Assembly (NCBI GenBank): GCA_947253765.1
Contig: CAMYAK010000009.1
Span: 9,752 to 73,751 of the forward strand
DNA from: an uncultured Tissierellia bacterium
GTDB taxonomy: Bacteria; Bacillota; Clostridia; Tissierellales; Peptoniphilaceae
Reading direction: 5' to 3'
Length of the DNA stretch: 64,000 bases
Every line of letters begins with the position of its first letter. Within the stretch, counting starts at the first letter, position 1. Of this stretch, positions 45,603 through 54,582 are shown piece by piece. The notes below the pieces were generated by a model, which made no database searches, was not told the origin of the DNA, and worked only from the letters and a program-made list of their open reading frames with translations. Position numbers and translations under genes: made by a program.

Positions 45603-45620
45603 TATACCCGAAGAATACAA

Positions 45621-45770
45621 ATGACAACATTAAGAATTCTTTTAATTGCTAATCTCATAGTAGGTGTTGTTAATTTAATAGTGCAAATAAAAAGTGGAAG
45701 AAGAGATGGAGTCAAAAACAAGTTAAGCATAGTTAAGCCAAGTAGAAATTGGGCAGAGAAAAGGATTTGA
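45621..45770 (+). CDS. Small hydrophobic peptide 2
   Basis: 49 residues: MTTLRILLIANLIVGVVNLI... is one span with a long basic tail. It lies 18 bases after peptide 1 and repeats its pattern (LIVxxxxLIVxIK), so the two look like a diverged pair. No strong RBS is visible, only GAAGAA. Function unknown. Confidence 0.45.
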   Translation: MTTLRILLIANLIVGVVNLIVQIKSGRRDGVKNKLSIVKPSRNWAEKRI

Positions 45771-45833
45771 AGGAACTTGAAACGCTTATAAAAGAATGAC
45801 GTAATAAATTAACATAGAGGAGGAGTAATGAAC

Positions 45834-45877
45834 TGACCCCCAAAGGTTGAATATCTTGGTCCAACTTTTGGAGGTCA
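45834..45877. mobile_element. IS3-like terminal inverted repeats joined head to head (relic)
   Basis: TGACCCCCAAAGGTTG and CAACTTTTGGAGGTCA form a long imperfect dyad, beginning TGACC and ending GGTCA with about a dozen bases between. The arms resemble the TGACCCCCAAA ends seen in IS3-family elements. Directly before it, AGAGGAGGAG plus ATG AAC leads straight into the TGA of the element, as if a gene start had been cut off. No transposase remains. A strong hairpin terminator is the alternative. Confidence 0.4.
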
Positions 45878-46021
45878 ATCTATAATCTATCTATTTTTTA
45901 TTTTGTGTAATCACTCCGAATACGTGTTATAACTATATATAAGTAAATAACAATAAAAATATAATAAGTATTTGAATGCTTCATTATTAATTATAGAAAG
46001 ATTATTATGGGAGGCTACAAA

Positions 46022-48130
46022 ATGAGTGAAAATTTATTAACCACCAATATGGGGGAAGATATTTCTATAGATATAACCGTAGAAGCGAACTTTATTTGGA
46101 GTATAGCAAATAAGCTTCGTAGTGCTTATATGCCTGATAAGTATGGTGATGTTATTATTCCAATGACCATAATTAGAAGGTTTGAATGTGTCCTTGAATC
46201 TACAAAAGATAAAGTGGTTGATACATATGAAAAAGATAAGAACTACCCTGTAAGGGCTATGTATAGAGTTTCCGGGAAACAATTTTATAACACATCAAGA
46301 TTTAATTTAAAAGAGCTTTGCAATGATCCGGACCACCTTGATGATAACTTCAAAGCCTATATTGAAGGCTTCTCTTCAAATGTAAGAGAAATATTAAATG
46401 AATTAGACATCGAGAATCATATAGACAAGATGAATAAGGACAACTGCCTTTTCAACGTGGTCAAGGCTTTTTCTGAATTGGATTTGTCAGAAGAAAATTT
46501 TGATCCCATCAAAATGGGCTATATATTTGAAAATTTAATTGGCAGATTCTACCAAAATGTGGATGCTGGGCAGTTTTATACGGGTCGAGATATTATTCGT
46601 GTCATGGTCTCTATCTTAACCGCTGAAGGCTGCGATGATTTATATGACGAAGGAAAGGTCATTACTATTCTGGACCAGGCATGTGGAACTGGTGGGATGT
46701 TATCTACAGCCTATAGCCACATAAAAGCTTTAAACCAAACTACCGATGTGAGACTGTTCGGTCAAGAGTTTATGGGTCAGTCTTATGCAGTGGGGCTGGC
46801 AGAAATGCTTATTAAAGACCAGGATGCAAGAAACTTCAGACATGCAGACACCCTAAAAGAAGACTGCTTCAGAGATATTAAGATGAGATTTTTACTAGAA
46901 AATCCACCTTTTGGAACACCTTGGAAGGGTGCTGATGCCAAGGCGGGACAAGAAGAAGCTGTAATTGCAGAATATACAAAAGGTGAAAGATCAAGATGGC
47001 CGGCAGGTCTTCCGGCTGGGGGAGATTCACAACTTCTATTTATGCAATCAGCGGTTCATAAAATGGATGACGAGCTCGGAAGAGCTGCCATTATTACTAA
47101 TGGATCTCCATTATTTAATGGCGGAACAGCTTCAGGTGAAAGCCAAATCAGAAGATGGCTATTAGAAAACGATTTAATCGAGGCCATCATTGCTATGCCA
47201 ACAGACCTCTTCTACAACACTGGCATAGCCACTTATATTTGGATTTTGTCTAAAAACAAAAGAGAAGAAAGAAAAGGCAAAATCCAATTAATTGATGCAA
47301 CAGAAATTTACCATCCTTTGAGAAAATCTTTAGGTAATAAGAGAAGGGAGTTCACAGCAGAAGACAGAAAGAAGATAACAGAGCTTTATTCTAACTTAGA
47401 AGAAAATGACCTTTGTCAGATTTATCCAAATGAAGAATTTATCTACAAAGAATACACAGTCATGCAGCCATTGCAAAGGTCCTATGCCATAAACGAAAAA
47501 AGAATCGAAAATCTAGAAATGTCAGGGGCTCTTAATATTTTCTACGATCCGGCTAAACATGCTGAATTATTAGAAAAAGAAGAGTTAAGGGAAAAGCTTA
47601 ATAAGACAGAAAAAGCAAATTTAAAGAAATACGAAGACAATAAGGCGGATTGTGAAAAGATTTTTGAAATTCTAAGAAATAATATTTCTGACAAGAAATA
47701 TATGGCTAAAGATGAGTTTGAGCCTGTTATAGAAAGATTATTAAAAGACATACCTATTACAAAAGCTTTGTTTAACAGAATTTTGGACGGTTTATCTCTT
47801 ATGGATAAAGAGGCTGAAGTTGAAAGAAATAAAAAAGGCGAAATAGTCTACGACACAACGACCAAAGACACAGAGATTGTAAATATCAGAGAAGATATAG
47901 ATGAGTACATGGTGAAAGAAGTGATACCTCATATTCCTGATGCCAAAGCCTTCTTTGAAGAAGATGTAAACCTTAAAACGCCAAAGATTAAAACAGGAGC
48001 TGAAATACCTTTTACTAGGTACTTTTACAAGTATGAAGCTCCAAGACCCTCTGAAGAACTTGCTAAAGAGTTCTTAGAACTAGAAGACCTGCTCAATCAA
48101 AAAGTCAAAGAACTCTTTGAAGAGGCCTAA
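46022..48130 (+). CDS. hsdM: Type I restriction-modification methyltransferase subunit HsdM
   Basis: 702 residues. The N-terminal HsdM helical domain (IWSIANKLRSAYMPDKYGDV) is followed by the N6-adenine methylase core with motif I LDQACGTGGM and catalytic NPPFGTPW. GQFYTGRDIIRVMVS is typical. The C-terminal 200 residues are lysine/glutamate-rich and helical. The ATG at 46022 follows GGGAGG; a start 15 bases earlier overlaps the RBS. It methylates adenine and is needed for cutting. First gene of hsdMSR. Confidence 0.93.
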   Translation: MSENLLTTNMGEDISIDITVEANFIWSIANKLRSAYMPDKYGDVIIPMTIIRRFECVLESTKDKVVDTYEKDKNYPVRAMYRVSGKQFYNTSRFNLKELCNDPDHLDDNFKAYIEGFSSNVREILNELDIENHIDKMNKDNCLFNVVKAFSELDLSEENFDPIKMGYIFENLIGRFYQNVDAGQFYTGRDIIRVMVSILTAEGCDDLYDEGKVITILDQACGTGGMLSTAYSHIKALNQTTDVRLFGQEFMGQSYAVGLAEMLIKDQDARNFRHADTLKEDCFRDIKMRFLLENPPFGTPWKGADAKAGQEEAVIAEYTKGERSRWPAGLPAGGDSQLLFMQSAVHKMDDELGRAAIITNGSPLFNGGTASGESQIRRWLLENDLIEAIIAMPTDLFYNTGIATYIWILSKNKREERKGKIQLIDATEIYHPLRKSLGNKRREFTAEDRKKITELYSNLEENDLCQIYPNEEFIYKEYTVMQPLQRSYAINEKRIENLEMSGALNIFYDPAKHAELLEKEELREKLNKTEKANLKKYEDNKADCEKIFEILRNNISDKKYMAKDEFEPVIERLLKDIPITKALFNRILDGLSLMDKEAEVERNKKGEIVYDTTTKDTEIVNIREDIDEYMVKEVIPHIPDAKAFFEEDVNLKTPKIKTGAEIPFTRYFYKYEAPRPSEELAKEFLELEDLLNQKVKELFEEA

Positions 48131-48131
48131 T

Positions 48132-49391
48132 ATGACAAGAAGAATGATAGACTCCGGTATTGAATGGATCGGTGAAATACCTGAGGATTGGCAATTAGTT
48201 CCTGCTAGATATTTATATAAATCTAATAAAAAAATAGTTGGATTCAAGGAAAATGAATATGAGAGATTATCCCTAACAATGAAAGGGGTTTTGAAAAAAA
48301 GCAAATACAAATCTGAAGGATTACAGCCATCTAATTTTAACAGTTATCAAATTTTAAATGTAAATCAATTAGTTTTTAAACTAATAGATTTACAAAATGT
48401 ATCTACAAGCAGAGTTGGAATATCTCCATATAAAGGGATAGTTTCCCCAGCTTATATTATTATAGATAGAAAAAACGATAGCACAAACAACAAATTCTAC
48501 TATTATTGGTATATGAGTATATATCTTAATAAAGTGTTTAATTTGTTAGGAGATGCTGGAGTAAGAAGTAATATAAATTCAACAGAACTTTTAGATTTAA
48601 AGGTTCCAAGAATTAACGCTAAAGAACAATTTAAAATCTCTAATGCTCTAGACATAAAATGTCAAAAAATCGAAGATATAAAATCCACAATAGAAAAAGA
48701 AATCCAAACTCTTGAAGACTACAAAAAATCCATCATCACCGAGGCTGTGACAAAAGGTTTAGATAAAAATGTAGAAATGAAGGATTCAGGGATTGAGTGG
48801 ATTGGAGAGATACCAAAGCATTGGGAGATAAAAAAAGGCAAATACATTCTTAAACTTTTAAAAAGAACCGTAAGAGATGATGATGAGGTTATAACATGCT
48901 TTAGGGATGGAATAGTTACATTAAGGAGTAATAGGAGAGAAGATGGATTCACTTTTGCTGACCAAGAAATAGGATATCAAGGAATAAACAAGGGCGATCT
49001 CGTGGTTCATGGTATGGATGGATTTGCTGGGGCAATAGGAATATCTGATTCTAGAGGGAAAGGTTCCCCAGTATTAAATGTTCTTGATAGCGCTGAAAAT
49101 AAGTGGTACTTAGCACTTTATCTGAGGGTGATGGCATATAGTGATGTTTTTACAGCATTAGCTACTGGTATTAGGGTTAGATCCGTTGATTTAAGGTGGA
49201 AGAAATTATCAGAATTGCCATACCCCGTTCCGCCTATTGGAGAACAGGAAGAAATTTTAAGGTATATAAATAAAAAGTTCTTAAATATCAACAGACTTAT
49301 TATAAAAAAACGAAAACAACTAGAAACACTAGAAGAATATAAGAAATCTCTCATCTATGAGTATGTAACGGGTAAGAAGGAGGTGGAATAA
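48132..49391 (+). CDS. hsdS: Type I restriction-modification specificity subunit HsdS
   Basis: 419 residues in two halves. Each half starts with an S-type repeat (DSGIEWIGEIPEDW near residue 7 and DSGIEWIGEIPKHW near 220), then a target-recognition domain, then a helical spacer (EKEIQTLEDYKKSIITEAVT and KRKQLETLEEYKKSLIYEYVT). The two recognition domains differ, so a split asymmetric site is expected. It overlaps the end of hsdM region closely (no gap) and hsdR by one base. TTG at 48117 is an alternative start inside hsdM. Confidence 0.93.
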   Translation: MTRRMIDSGIEWIGEIPEDWQLVPARYLYKSNKKIVGFKENEYERLSLTMKGVLKKSKYKSEGLQPSNFNSYQILNVNQLVFKLIDLQNVSTSRVGISPYKGIVSPAYIIIDRKNDSTNNKFYYYWYMSIYLNKVFNLLGDAGVRSNINSTELLDLKVPRINAKEQFKISNALDIKCQKIEDIKSTIEKEIQTLEDYKKSIITEAVTKGLDKNVEMKDSGIEWIGEIPKHWEIKKGKYILKLLKRTVRDDDEVITCFRDGIVTLRSNRREDGFTFADQEIGYQGINKGDLVVHGMDGFAGAIGISDSRGKGSPVLNVLDSAENKWYLALYLRVMAYSDVFTALATGIRVRSVDLRWKKLSELPYPVPPIGEQEEILRYINKKFLNINRLIIKKRKQLETLEEYKKSLIYEYVTGKKEVE

Positions 49392-52384
49392 TGTTAACTC
49401 CGATATATGACGAAAAGTTTGAATATCAAAGAGATTTTGTAGCACATTTAGTCAAAGAAAATGGATTTATAGAAAGAAAAAACACCTGCTTCAACAGGTC
49501 TTATGCCATGGACACTGATGTGCTTTTTGAGTTTCTATACAAGACTCAAGAAGAGACAATGCTGGAGCTGGAAGCGATTTATAAGAAGGATTTAAGAGAA
49601 ACCTTAGTCAATTTTATTAATGGTGAAATTACTAAGAGGGGATCTTCTTTAATCGACATCCTTAAAAATGGGGTCGAAATATCGAATAAGAAGCTTAACC
49701 TAATGTACACAAAACCGGCCACTGACTACAACAAAGACTTGGTAGAAAAGTATGAAAATAACATTTTCTCTGTTATGCAGGAGGTTTATCCTAACGACAA
49801 GGAAAGGGTGGACCTTGTTATTTTCTTAAATGGACTCGCCATTATTGCTATTGAATTAAAGAGTGAATTCAGGGGTCAAGATGTTGAGGATGCTGTTAGA
49901 CAATACACAGAGGACAGGGATCCGAAATCAAGATTATTCCTTTGGAAAGCAGGCTGTTTTGTTTGTTTTGCCATGGATACAAGTGCCGTCATGATGACGA
50001 CTAAACTTGATAGAACAAAGACCTTCTTCTTACCCTTTAACAAGGGTAGAGGCGAAGGTATTTACACCGGGGGAGGAAACCCTGAAAACACAGAGGGACT
50101 TTCTGTCTCCTACATGTGGGAAGAGGTCTTAACGAAAGATTCAATACTTGATTTGATCAACAAGTTCATCTTTATTGAAAGAAAAGAATTAGAGGATGAG
50201 GATGGCAAAATCAAGATCAAAGAAACGGTCATCTTCCCAAGATTTCACCAATTGGACTTAATAAGAAAATTATTAGCAGATGTCAGTGTTAATAAGACAA
50301 GCCAAAACTATTTAATCCAACATTCAGCCGGGTCCGGTAAGACAAACTCCATCGCTTGGCTTGCTCATAGGTTGGTATCTCTTCATGATGCAGATAATAA
50401 TGTGATTTATGACACAACCATTATTGTAACTGACAGAGTTGTAGTGGATAGGCAGCTCCAAAAAGCGGTTATGACTTTGGACCATGCTGTTGGACTGATT
50501 AAAGTCATGGATAACAACTGTACGTCTCAAGATTTAAAGGTAGCTCTTGAAGGTAATACAAAAATCGTAGCCACTACTATTCAAAAGTTCCCATACATTG
50601 TGGATGAACTTAAAAACCTGAAAGACAAGAACTTTGCTGTAATTATTGATGAGGCCCACTCTTCTACAGCCGGTAAGAATATGCAGGCGGTAACTCAATC
50701 TCTGGGTTCAGAAGACAACGAATTTGAAGATGAAGATGACTTTATTATTGACCAAATAAAGAAATCCGGTAAGCAATCCAATGTGTCTATGTTTGCCTTC
50801 ACAGCTACGCCAAAGCCAACTACGTTAAGAATGTTTGGTAGGCTTAATAAAAATGGTAATTATGAGGCCTTCCATCTATATTCCATGAAACAAGCTATTG
50901 AAGAGGGCTTTATATTGGATGTTCTTCAAAACTATACAACCTATAAGACAATGTACAGAATAAATAAAGAGGTTAAGGATGATCCTGAGCTTAGGACATC
51001 CGAAGCGAAAAGACAAATTGCCAGATTTGTAGAGCTTCATGACACAAACATTAGCCAAAGGGTTCAAATAGTTATCGAACACTTTAAAAATAATGTTATG
51101 GATAAGTTGGGCGGTCAGGCGAAAGCAATGGTTGTGACCTCATCAAGACCGGCGGCGGTTAAGTATGTCAAGGCTTTTGAGGAGTATGTGAAGAGTCAAG
51201 GGTATGAAGGAATTCACGCGCTTGTAGCTTTCTCCGGCAAGGTAACCTTAGACGGCGATGATAAGATCTATACTGAGGTTGGAATGAATCAAATGAGTGA
51301 GGATAGAGTGCCGGATGCCTTTGATTCAGAGGACTACAATGTCATGATTGTAGCAAATAAATATCAGACAGGCTTTGACCAAAAGAAACTTTCAGCTATG
51401 TATGTTATTAAGAATCTTAAAGGTGTTAATGCGGTACAAACACTATCGAGACTTAATAGGGTGTGCCCGCCATTTGATAAAACTGTATTTGTCTTGGACT
51501 TTACCAACGACTATGAAGATATTAAAAATGCCTTTGCTCCATATTACACAACAACTCTTTTAGCTAGTGACTTGACTGCAAACAAGATTAAAGATCTGCT
51601 TACAAGTATTGAAGCTTATAATATCATTGACCCATTGTATGTGGATGAGGTAAATGAAATTGTCTTTAAGAAGAGAAAAGGCAACATCACATCTAAAGAG
51701 ATGGCAGCACTACAACTTAGAATTAAAAAAGCAAAGATTGAGCTGGAATGGTATTCTGAACACGAGCAAAAGGAATTTATTGCAAAACTAAAGAACTTCA
51801 AGAGATTTTATGAGTATTTAATTCAAGTTTCATGCTTCGAAGACCTTGATGTTCATAAGTATTATATTTACATCTCCTACCTGCTGAATCTAGTAACACC
51901 GGGTACTGGAGGAATTCGAGTAGATATAAAAGACAAGGTAAAAGCGGACAACTTCCAACAGGTTAAAGGTAAAACTCATAAAGATGAAAAACAAATATCT
52001 AAACCTATTATTAAATTACCTGTAGCCGATCCAATAGATCTTGGGGAAGAAGAGAAAAAACTACTCTCTGAAATTATTGCAGATATTAATGCTAAAACCG
52101 GGTCAAAATATGATGTGGATCTTGCAACAACCGCCGCTATGCAAATTAGAGATATTATGATGAAGTCTGATGAGCTTAGAACATCAGCAAAAAATAACTC
52201 TGAAAAAGACTTTAAATTCTCTTATTTCTCAAATGTAGAGAATGCTTTGATTGAAGGCTTAGGTCAAAATCAAGAGTTCTTTGGATATCTCCTGGATCAT
52301 CCTGATGCACAAAAAGAGGTGCTCGGTATATTTATGCCTGAGATCTATAAGAGTTTAAGGAAAAATGATAAAAAAGTTTCTTGA
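49391..52384 (+). CDS. hsdR: Type I restriction-modification endonuclease subunit HsdR
   Basis: 997 residues. The N-terminal nuclease has a PD-(D/E)XK core (VDLVIFLNGLAIIAIELKSE). The SF2 translocase follows with Walker A HSAGSGKTNS, DEAH box IIDEAHSS, and TATPKPTT. It translocates DNA and cuts far from the recognition site when the site is unmethylated. The start shares one base with the hsdS stop. No truncation is seen, so the system looks intact. Confidence 0.93.
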   Translation: MLTPIYDEKFEYQRDFVAHLVKENGFIERKNTCFNRSYAMDTDVLFEFLYKTQEETMLELEAIYKKDLRETLVNFINGEITKRGSSLIDILKNGVEISNKKLNLMYTKPATDYNKDLVEKYENNIFSVMQEVYPNDKERVDLVIFLNGLAIIAIELKSEFRGQDVEDAVRQYTEDRDPKSRLFLWKAGCFVCFAMDTSAVMMTTKLDRTKTFFLPFNKGRGEGIYTGGGNPENTEGLSVSYMWEEVLTKDSILDLINKFIFIERKELEDEDGKIKIKETVIFPRFHQLDLIRKLLADVSVNKTSQNYLIQHSAGSGKTNSIAWLAHRLVSLHDADNNVIYDTTIIVTDRVVVDRQLQKAVMTLDHAVGLIKVMDNNCTSQDLKVALEGNTKIVATTIQKFPYIVDELKNLKDKNFAVIIDEAHSSTAGKNMQAVTQSLGSEDNEFEDEDDFIIDQIKKSGKQSNVSMFAFTATPKPTTLRMFGRLNKNGNYEAFHLYSMKQAIEEGFILDVLQNYTTYKTMYRINKEVKDDPELRTSEAKRQIARFVELHDTNISQRVQIVIEHFKNNVMDKLGGQAKAMVVTSSRPAAVKYVKAFEEYVKSQGYEGIHALVAFSGKVTLDGDDKIYTEVGMNQMSEDRVPDAFDSEDYNVMIVANKYQTGFDQKKLSAMYVIKNLKGVNAVQTLSRLNRVCPPFDKTVFVLDFTNDYEDIKNAFAPYYTTTLLASDLTANKIKDLLTSIEAYNIIDPLYVDEVNEIVFKKRKGNITSKEMAALQLRIKKAKIELEWYSEHEQKEFIAKLKNFKRFYEYLIQVSCFEDLDVHKYYIYISYLLNLVTPGTGGIRVDIKDKVKADNFQQVKGKTHKDEKQISKPIIKLPVADPIDLGEEEKKLLSEIIADINAKTGSKYDVDLATTAAMQIRDIMMKSDELRTSAKNNSEKDFKFSYFSNVENALIEGLGQNQEFFGYLLDHPDAQKEVLGIFMPEIYKSLRKNDKKVS

Positions 52385-52415
52385 ATTAAATTAGTATTAT
52401 ATAAATTAATGGTAC

Positions 52416-52455
52416 AAAAAGGTCACATTAAGAATCTTGAAGGTAGCCTTTTTAT
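52416..52455 (+). terminator. Probable terminator of hsdMSR
   Basis: AAAAAGG (52416-52422) pairs with CCTTTTT (52447-52453). From 52456 to 52583 no gene is seen, only GG-rich GGTGAT motifs that look like RBS relics. Confidence 0.5.
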
Positions 52456-52583
52456 CAGGGGTGATAGCCTGTTTCTGGAGGGAGTATTTCCCGTATACGC
52501 GGAGGTGATACCACCTGACAACTAAGGATCTTATCCACTATTCAAAATGAGAGCACATATAGCACCAATAAAAGGGGGATTCT

Positions 52584-52790
52584 TTGATTAATTGGATAAA
52601 AGCTGAATATTGGCCTAATCTAAGGTTAATACTAAATGACGGAACGATAATAACCGGTAGCGGTGATGGGATTGAACTAGAAGAAGACTTTGATGAAGAG
52701 GACGAAAAATATGATACTTTTTTTATTGGCACAAATAAAGGACCTATAGCGATACCTATTTCTGAAATAAAAGAAGTTGTGTATCTTTAG
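52584..52790 (+). CDS. Small acidic protein, SH3/Sm-like pattern, unknown
   Basis: 68 residues from a TTG start preceded by AAAGGGGG. The pattern NLRLILNDGTIITG...IAIPISEIKEVVYL suggests a small beta-barrel (SH3- or Sm-like), with an acidic middle (EEDFDEEDEKYD). I do not recognise a family. It is the first of a run of small genes behind the restriction system. Confidence 0.6.
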   Translation: MINWIKAEYWPNLRLILNDGTIITGSGDGIELEEDFDEEDEKYDTFFIGTNKGPIAIPISEIKEVVYL

Positions 52791-52897
52791 TTTTGGTATT
52801 TCTTTCATATGCGGGGGTGATCCCTTTTCATCAATCCGCCAGACAAAGGAGATGGAAAGTATCAAGGTTATAGAATTCCTTAAATAAGGAGGAGAGG

Positions 52898-53122
52898 ATG
52901 GATTATTCGTATCATTTTCCATTTAAAGACCAAGAGCTTGGAATGATCAGAGTTGCTGAGACTTCGAATCTGGATGATTTTACGATAGAGCGCTATGATA
53001 TTAAATCGCAATCATGGGTTAAAGATTATCGAATGGCTGAAATATTTACTGGAGATTTACAAGTAAAGCTAGTTAGCGAAGAAGAAGCTATGAAGATAAT
53101 TGCAGGATACAAAGCTAAGTGA
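52898..53122 (+). CDS. Small unknown protein
   Basis: 74 residues, with AAGGAGGAGAGG before the ATG, so almost certainly translated. MDYSYHFPFKDQELGMIRV and a C-terminal helix EEEAMKIIAGYKAK are seen. No family recognised and no membrane segment. Confidence 0.65.
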   Translation: MDYSYHFPFKDQELGMIRVAETSNLDDFTIERYDIKSQSWVKDYRMAEIFTGDLQVKLVSEEEAMKIIAGYKAK

Positions 53123-53212
53123 AAACTAAATAAGCGAATGATATGATAGACAAAAGGCTCGAAAGTATTAGAATATGTGTTTGTTTATGATTGCGACATT
53201 GAGAGGTGCCTT

Positions 53213-53530
53213 ATGAAAGATAATAAAAAATCAGAAAAGCCGCCTTTCGAAGTGCGTTGGGAATCATTCAGAAAGGCCTATTTTGAGTGGGCAAGATATA
53301 ACCCATATAAAGAAGATCCATATCCTAAGAGAAAAGAAATTGGCAAAACTGAGATTGCAAAGCTGCCTAAACCTAGAAATACTGTTGAGTATATGTACTT
53401 AAGCGCTACTGCATCAGATATCTGTGACAACCTATACTGGCAAGCTTTGAAAAAACGAAAACTACGTGTTAAAGCTAAAAAGAAAAAATTGAGGAAAAAT
53501 CTGAAGCAAGTTTTCTTAGATTTGTTTTAG
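53213..53530 (+). CDS. Small basic protein, paralog A of a duplicated pair
   Basis: 105 residues from ATG at 53213 (GAGAGG upstream). The N-terminus EKPPFEVRWESFRKAYFEW and the C-terminus LRKNLKQVFLDLF are almost identical to those of 54072-54386, while the middle 40 residues are unrelated. The upstream leader is duplicated too (TATGATTGCGACATTGAGAGG). The tail is very lysine-rich. Family unknown. Confidence 0.6.
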   Translation: MKDNKKSEKPPFEVRWESFRKAYFEWARYNPYKEDPYPKRKEIGKTEIAKLPKPRNTVEYMYLSATASDICDNLYWQALKKRKLRVKAKKKKLRKNLKQVFLDLF

Positions 53531-53630
53531 TAAAACCAAAAGACCGGATATGTCGCAAGCTTTGGAAATATCATGGCTTTTTATTTCATCTATTTTAAAG
53601 CTATGGACCGCCCCCATTATCTATATATAA

Positions 53631-53647
53631 AGTATCATATTGATACT
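53631..53647. promoter_or_regulatory. Perfect dyad in a 250-base gene-free gap
   Basis: AGTATCA-TAT-TGATACT has 7-base arms and resembles the dyad at 43517 in size and AGTA ends. The gap 53531-53780 holds no gene; it lies before the 73-residue gene and could hold its promoter. Confidence 0.3.
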
Positions 53648-53780
53648 CCGGATCATAAAAAACTTAAACCAACTGGCTCTAACACCTTAACCTTGATACT
53701 TTTCACATACAGGCCTTAATATGTTGCTAAGATCTAGCGCTATAATCAGGGATATCAGATATTTATAAGGGGGACTTTAA

Positions 53781-54002
53781 TTGAACAATAGAATAAGCAA
53801 AGAAGAGATTTGGAAAAAATGGGGAACTAAATTAAAATATATAGATTTTTATAAAAGCATTAATCCAAAAAATCACACTGTGGAAGAATGGCATAATTTT
53901 ATTGACAAGAATTTTGATGAAATAAATTATGATAAGAAAAATAATTTGCCATATAGTGAAAGATTCATTGTCGCTAGACTTTATAGATTTTGTAACGAAT
54001 AA
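53781..54002 (+). CDS. Small unknown protein between the two paralogs
   Basis: 73 residues, TTG start with AAGGGGGA upstream. Sequence pattern KEEIWKKWGTKLKYIDFYKS and EEWHNFIDKNFDEI is helical and aromatic. No family recognised. Confidence 0.55.
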   Translation: MNNRISKEEIWKKWGTKLKYIDFYKSINPKNHTVEEWHNFIDKNFDEINYDKKNNLPYSERFIVARLYRFCNE

Positions 54003-54071
54003 AGTGTAGCTAAACTTACAAGTCTAGTCTTTGATGTATTTTTTATGATTACGAAATTGAAAGGGTGATTT

Positions 54072-54386
54072 ATGAAGAATAAAAAACCGGAAAAGCCACC
54101 TTTCGAAGTGCGCTGGGAAACGTTCAGAAAAGCTTATTTTGAATGGGCAAGATATAATCCATATAAAGTTTATCCTGTTCCAAACAGAAGCGTAATTTGG
54201 AATAGGATTGCAGAAAAAACTGAGATACCCAAAGATTTTGTAGCACAAACCACAGTTTTAGCAAAGATACGAGCAAAGGTTGATTCCACTTACAGAAAAG
54301 AAATGAATAAAAGAAAAATCATAGTAAAAGAAACGAAGAAGCGTCTTAGGCGGAATCTGAAGCAGGCGTTTTTAAATTTGTTTTAG
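54072..54386 (+). CDS. Small basic protein, paralog B of a duplicated pair
   Basis: 104 residues, ATG after AAAGGGTG. Shares KPPFEVRWE-FRKAYFEW and RRNLKQAFLNLF with 53213-53530, with a different middle (PNRSVIWNRIAEKTE). Same leader TATGATTACGAAATTGAAAGG. A good terminator follows. Confidence 0.6.
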   Translation: MKNKKPEKPPFEVRWETFRKAYFEWARYNPYKVYPVPNRSVIWNRIAEKTEIPKDFVAQTTVLAKIRAKVDSTYRKEMNKRKIIVKETKKRLRRNLKQAFLNLF

Positions 54387-54406
54387 CCATTAAACTTAAA
54401 GTCTCC

Positions 54407-54436
54407 AGCATCCTAAAAATCAGGATGCTTTTTTAT
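54407..54436 (+). terminator. Terminator before the kinase-helicase operon
   Basis: AGCATCCT (54407-54414) pairs with AGGATGCT (54422-54429), followed by TTTTTTAT. Confidence 0.88.
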
Positions 54437-54582
54437 TTGTCATTTTACCGCATCTCACATTAAGATCCCAAACCAATACTTTGTGCCTTACAAAAAGGCC
54501 TATTATGAACTATAATATTTAGTAAGCTTTGCATATTGGATTAAATAGTTATTCATTTTTGCCCAAGGAGTATAAAACTTTT

